Assembly: GCA_009780545.1 (NCBI GenBank)
Contig: WQZW01000042.1
Span: 1 to 8,735 of the forward strand
DNA from: Treponema sp.
Lineage (GTDB): Bacteria; Spirochaetota; Spirochaetia; Treponematales; Breznakiellaceae
Direction of reading: 5' to 3'
Length of the DNA stretch: 8,735 nt
Shown here: piece after piece, positions 6,347 to 8,735 of the stretch
How positions within the stretch are numbered: position 1 is the first letter of the stretch
How the letters are laid out: each line of letters begins with the position of its first letter
Made by a program: the position numbers and the translations under genes
Notes under the pieces: generated by a model
What the model was told of the DNA's origin: nothing
Database searches by the model: none
The model's input: only the letters and a program-made list of their open reading frames with translations

Positions 6347-7259
6347 ATCCGCTCCTTCCTATTCCCAGGGAACCGGCGACAGGACGTTCCCTTCCCGGAA
6401 TCCCCGAGTGGACCGGGGTGTTCATAACCCGTACCCGGCCGTCGGCAAGACGCAGGGCCAGGGAACTGGAGCCGCCGCCGTCTAAGTTCAACGCTTCGCC
6501 CGAACCCAGCGCCTTCATCAACAGGGCCGTTTCCTCCTCGGTGGCCCCGACGCTGGCCGAACGCCGGCCGTCTATGACGAGGAGGTACAGGAAGCGGCCG
6601 TCCGGGGAAATGCCGGTCGCGCTCCTGGGATGCTTGGGTTCGAGTCCCCGTACCCTGGCCACCGGCTCGCCGTCCTGGAGTATGCGCCTGAAGCCCCCGG
6701 CGGCATGGACCACGTCCCGGACCGAGGCGATTTCCCGCTGGGCCATGATCCGCGCCCGGCCGTCCTCGAAAAAGACCAAGGCATCGAAGTCCCGATGGGG
6801 TAAGGAGATAAGGCTCCGTTCGGAGATGATGATCCCGATATTGTTCCGCTCCTCCCCTTCCCTTCCGGAAGAAGGTTCGAAGGGCAGGGCGTTGATTCCC
6901 ACGAGCAGCCCGTTCTCCCTGACGAAGGTGCTTACCTTCATGCTCAGCGAGTCCTCGCCGCCCGATACCAGTACCCTAAGGGAAGGATCGGCAAGGTCGA
7001 TCCGCACTGCATGGAATTCCAGCCTGGGGGATGCGGTCCTGCCGGCAAGGTAGGCGATGCCGGCCTCTTCCCTCCCGCCGGAAGCCGGAAGGGGATTCCA
7101 GCTCGGGACCACGTCGGCGATCGCCCCGAAACTCCGTACCTCGTCAAAGCGGTGTTCGCCCTGTTGCGCCCCGAGTCCTGTCGCGCAGGAAACCGCAAGC
7201 AACGGGAGGAAAAAGCCCAGTCTGAGGAGTTTTGTCGGGTTAATGCCGTGTTCTGCCAA
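6333..7259 (-). CDS. Phosphodiester glycosidase (NAGPA domain) lipoprotein
   Basis: The predicted 308-aa protein belongs to the family named after mammalian N-acetylglucosamine-1-phosphodiester alpha-N-acetylglucosaminidase, whose members cleave sugar phosphodiesters. Diagnostic stretches are GINALPF (121-127), PRSATGISPDGRFLYLLVIDGR (211-232), VGATEEETALLMKALGSG (237-254), the hallmark LNLDGGGSSS (258-266) and ERPVAGSLGI (291-300). Residues 11-25 (LLRLGFFLPLLAVSC) form a lipoprotein-type signal with Cys25, so it is probably membrane-anchored outside the cytoplasm. The substrate is likely a phosphodiester-linked glycan or wall polymer, by inference. The start is TTG at 7259; I see no Shine-Dalgarno sequence before it and no in-frame ATG or GTG, which is unusual here. 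The 3' end overlaps the next gene. Domain assignment is strong, exact start less so. Confidence 0.92.
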   Translation of the reverse strand: MAEHGINPTKLLRLGFFLPLLAVSCATGLGAQQGEHRFDEVRSFGAIADVVPSWNPLPASGGREEAGIAYLAGRTASPRLEFHAVRIDLADPSLRVLVSGGEDSLSMKVSTFVRENGLLVGINALPFEPSSGREGEERNNIGIIISERSLISLPHRDFDALVFFEDGRARIMAQREIASVRDVVHAAGGFRRILQDGEPVARVRGLEPKHPRSATGISPDGRFLYLLVIDGRRSASVGATEEETALLMKALGSGEALNLDGGGSSSLALRLADGRVRVMNTPVHSGIPGRERPVAGSLGIGRSGYAVR

Positions 7260-7286
7260 TTCGGTATTCTGCCATAAGGAAACGAA

Positions 7287-7316
7287 GCCGGTCGCCCGGA
7301 AATACGAACGACCGGC
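7287..7316 (-). terminator. Dyad after rpsU: terminator or operator
   Basis: Perfect 8-bp arms, GCCGGTCG and CGACCGGC, enclose a 14-nt loop 7 bp beyond the rpsU stop. Reading leftwards, the stem is followed by TTCGTTTCCTT, only a weak T-tract. It may terminate or attenuate rpsU transcription. Because it also spans the -10 of a candidate promoter for the glycosidase gene, it could instead be a repressor site. Confidence 0.5.
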
Positions 7317-7327
7317 CGATCTGTCAA
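7299..7327 (-). promoter_or_regulatory. Candidate promoter for the glycosidase operon
   Basis: On the minus strand a consensus -35 TTGACA (7322-7327) overlaps the rpsU stop codon TGA. A weak -10, TATTTC (7299-7304), follows after exactly 17 bp. A transcript starting near 7292 would have a leader of about 33 nt before the TTG start. The -10 matches the consensus only in its first three bases, so confidence is limited. Confidence 0.4.
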
Positions 7328-7527
7328 TACTCCGGACGGCCCTTGCGGGTCTTCTTCATCAATTTGCGGGCGATGGCCTTCTTCTTCCGGTTAAGGATGG
7401 TAGAGGGCTTCTCGAAATATTCCCGCTTCTTGTACTCGCGGATGATACCTTCCTTTTCCACCATGCGCTTGAAACGCTTGATGGCCTTTTCCAGTATCTC
7501 GCCGTCGTCGATGACGATGTAAGCCAA
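7324..7527 (-). CDS. rpsU: Ribosomal protein bS21
   Basis: The predicted 67-aa basic protein has the complete bS21 pattern: an N-terminal strand ([10 protein letters not shown]), then [30 protein letters not shown] and a lysine/arginine-rich tail ([14 protein letters not shown]). It belongs to the small ribosomal subunit, next to the 3' end of 16S rRNA, and acts in initiation. The length is normal for the family. The start is TTG at 7527, 9 nt after GGAGG; the ATG closer to the ribosome site is out of frame. It lies 54 bp after the M23 gene on the same strand, so it may be cotranscribed with it. A dyad follows its stop codon. Confidence 0.97.
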   Translation of the reverse strand: MAYIVIDDGEILEKAIKRFKRMVEKEGIIREYKKREYFEKPSTILNRKKKAIARKLMKKTRKGRPEY

Positions 7528-7532
7528 AAAAC

Positions 7533-7544
7533 ATCACCTCCTTT
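7533..7544 (-). promoter_or_regulatory. Extended Shine-Dalgarno site of rpsU
   Basis: The minus strand reads AAAGGAGGTGAT, a 12-nt complement of the typical 16S rRNA 3' tail (ATCACCTCCTTT). All other ribosome sites in the window pair over far fewer bases. It is followed by a T-rich spacer and a TTG start. Such a site on the bS21 mRNA fits an autoregulatory role, because bS21 contacts the anti-Shine-Dalgarno region, but that is inference here. Confidence 0.8.
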
Positions 7545-7566
7545 CCCGAGGGTAAAGATTATGGTC

Positions 7567-7582
7567 AGGAACTACCGTTCCT
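7567..7582 (-). other. Small hairpin at the M23 stop codon
   Basis: AGGAAC and GTTCCT form a perfect 6-bp stem around a 4-nt loop and overlap the last base of the M23 coding region. There is no T-run, so it is a poor terminator. It might stabilise or separate the rpsU part of a shared transcript. A possible -10, CATAAT, lies between it and the rpsU ribosome site without a matching -35. Confidence 0.3.
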
Positions 7583-8661
7583 CAGTTTCCTTCTTCCAGC
7601 ATACCCAAAATCGCTTCCCTGTCAATAAGGGGTCGGGCAAGGAATGCGTCCGGGTCGGTATTTTCGCCGAAAACCCGTACCTCCCAATGCAGGTGGGGGC
7701 CGGTGGAAAGGCCGGTCGAACCGGAGAGGCCGACAACGGCACCCCGGGCCACGGTCTGCCCTTCCTTTACGGCGATGGAATCCAGGTGATAGTACAGCGA
7801 GTAGATGCCGGGCAGGTGCTCGACCATCACCGTGTTGCCGGAGATGATGCGTTCCCGTGCCATCACCACCCGTCCGGCCCCGGAGGCATGCACCTCGGTC
7901 CCGGTGGGAACGCCTATGTCCACGCCGGCATGGATCGACGTGCTGCGCCTGCCGTCGGCATTGACGAAAACCCGGCGGGAACCGAAGTGGCTGGTCCTGC
8001 GGGTGGATTCCACCGGAGGGATGAAGGCGTCAAAATGGAAGGCTTCCTCGCCCACCCTGTTCAATACGGCCCAGAGATGCTCGGACTCGGCGGTCCGTTC
8101 CGGGCTCGCGTCGGTGATGATCCCGGTAAGCTGGGGATTCAGGCGGATGGTCTCGGAGAGGAATTCCCGTTCGGCAAGCTCCAGGGGGATTTCGGCAAGA
8201 ATGCCGGCCGGCCCCGTCAGGTTGACGGACAGCCGACTCTGGCTCACCGTCGCCGGAACGGTAAGTATGGTTGCCAGCACCTCGGTCCCCCCGGCCCGGC
8301 CGGCCACCCGGAAGAACGTCGCCCTGCCCAGCCTGCGGTCGCCGGACATCAGGACGGCAAAGGCAAGCGAATTTGCCGGGACCCCATGCACCGCTATGGT
8401 AACAGGCTCGCCGGGGGTCGGGTTCTCGGGGATAAGGATGTAGCGGAGAGCCTGCGGTTCGATTTTCTCGATTGCATCTTCCCATGACTCGGCTTCGGCG
8501 GGAAGGGCCGGCGGGAACGGTCCGTTTCCGGCCTCGGGGCTCCTTACGGCAAGGCCCGGGGCAACCGCGGCCGAAACTGCAACGGCGGCCAAAACGACCG
8601 TAACAAAAAAGGCCGGGTGCGGGCGGATCGACCGACCCTCGGCATCATTCCTTTTTTTCAT
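7582..8661 (-). CDS. Secreted M23-family zinc metallopeptidase (LytM/lysostaphin fold)
   Basis: The predicted protein has 359 aa. Residues about 16-38 form a signal or signal-anchor segment. Residues about 73-155 look like a beta-sandwich (Ig-like) domain, with YILIPENPTPGEPVTIAVHG near its start. The M23 domain spans about 222-341 and keeps all expected catalytic features: HAGVD with zinc ligands H244 and D248, YYHLDS with catalytic H292, and GPHLHWEV with H323 and H325. It is therefore predicted to be active, cleaving peptide cross-links of peptidoglycan in the periplasm. No coiled coil is seen, unlike the EnvC type. The start ATG has GGAGGAGCG directly upstream. The ORF overlaps the end of the preceding gene by 17 bp, implying coupling, and rpsU follows. 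It probably takes part in wall growth or division. Confidence 0.95.
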   Translation of the reverse strand: MKKRNDAEGRSIRPHPAFFVTVVLAAVAVSAAVAPGLAVRSPEAGNGPFPPALPAEAESWEDAIEKIEPQALRYILIPENPTPGEPVTIAVHGVPANSLAFAVLMSGDRRLGRATFFRVAGRAGGTEVLATILTVPATVSQSRLSVNLTGPAGILAEIPLELAEREFLSETIRLNPQLTGIITDASPERTAESEHLWAVLNRVGEEAFHFDAFIPPVESTRRTSHFGSRRVFVNADGRRSTSIHAGVDIGVPTGTEVHASGAGRVVMARERIISGNTVMVEHLPGIYSLYYHLDSIAVKEGQTVARGAVVGLSGSTGLSTGPHLHWEVRVFGENTDPDAFLARPLIDREAILGMLEEGN

Positions 8662-8735
8662 CGCTCCTCCTAATATCCTTCACCAGCATCTGGGGATTCC
8701 CCGTGCCCCGGTACCATTCCCGGTACAGACCGAAC
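8645..8735 (-). CDS. 3' end of an unidentified upstream gene (partial)
   Basis: Only the last 29 codons are inside the window; the residues include FGLYREWYRGTGNPQMLVKD near the visible start and the end is DIRRSDEKKE. This frame was chosen over the alternative ending at a TAG near the M23 ribosome site because nearly all of its codons end in G or C, as in the neighbouring genes. The stop TGA (8645-8647) lies inside the M23 gene, giving a 17-bp overlap typical of coupled genes. The tail is too short to assign a family. Confidence 0.6.
   Translation of the reverse strand, partial: FGLYREWYRGTGNPQMLVKDIRRSDEKKE

Noticed and set aside
7057..8487. A 476-codon open frame on the plus strand across the glycosidase, rpsU and M23 genes
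   Set aside because: It runs antisense through three well-supported genes and its protein is low-complexity Gly/Arg/Pro-rich sequence typical of shadow frames.

Overview
The window is GC-rich bacterial chromosome. It most likely comes from a spirochaete of the Treponema group. The evidence is an adhesin-like gene resembling the treponemal pallilysin-related proteins, an outer-membrane TonB-type receptor and several predicted lipoproteins, together with high-GC codon use. The assignment is an inference; no rRNA or strict marker is present.

Left half (+ strand): a hairpin-rich repeat (about 13-172, no gene) precedes a tightly packed three-gene operon. It holds a membrane-anchored pallilysin-related-type protein (231-1406), a TonB-dependent outer-membrane receptor (1403-4006, ATGA overlap with the previous gene) and a lipoprotein of unknown family (4016-5017, 9 bp gap). 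A second copy of the same repeat lies, in inverted orientation, inside the 5' end of the lipoprotein gene. It sits between a 6-bp direct repeat ACCAAG, and removing 156 bp (52 codons) restores an ordinary lipoprotein signal peptide in frame. This in-frame palindromic insertion is the main discovery candidate. The two copies share two blocks (31/35 and 17/17 identical) with a compensatory base-pair change in a hairpin stem. Middle: a 184-bp gap holds an inverted repeat and a well-spaced sigma70-like promoter for a TetR-family regulator. That regulator should start at the ATG at 5202 rather than at an upstream GTG that overlaps the -10 element.

Right half (- strand, read right to left): the 3' end of an unidentified gene, a secreted M23 peptidase (359 aa), ribosomal protein bS21 (rpsU) with a 12-nt perfect Shine-Dalgarno match, a dyad and a promoter-like element overlapping the rpsU stop codon, a phosphodiester glycosidase (NAGPA-type) lipoprotein, and a small secreted protein whose start overlaps the glycosidase end. 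The M23 and glycosidase genes point to cell-envelope remodelling, and bS21 sits between them. The TetR gene and the last - strand gene converge with only 14 bp between their stop codons.
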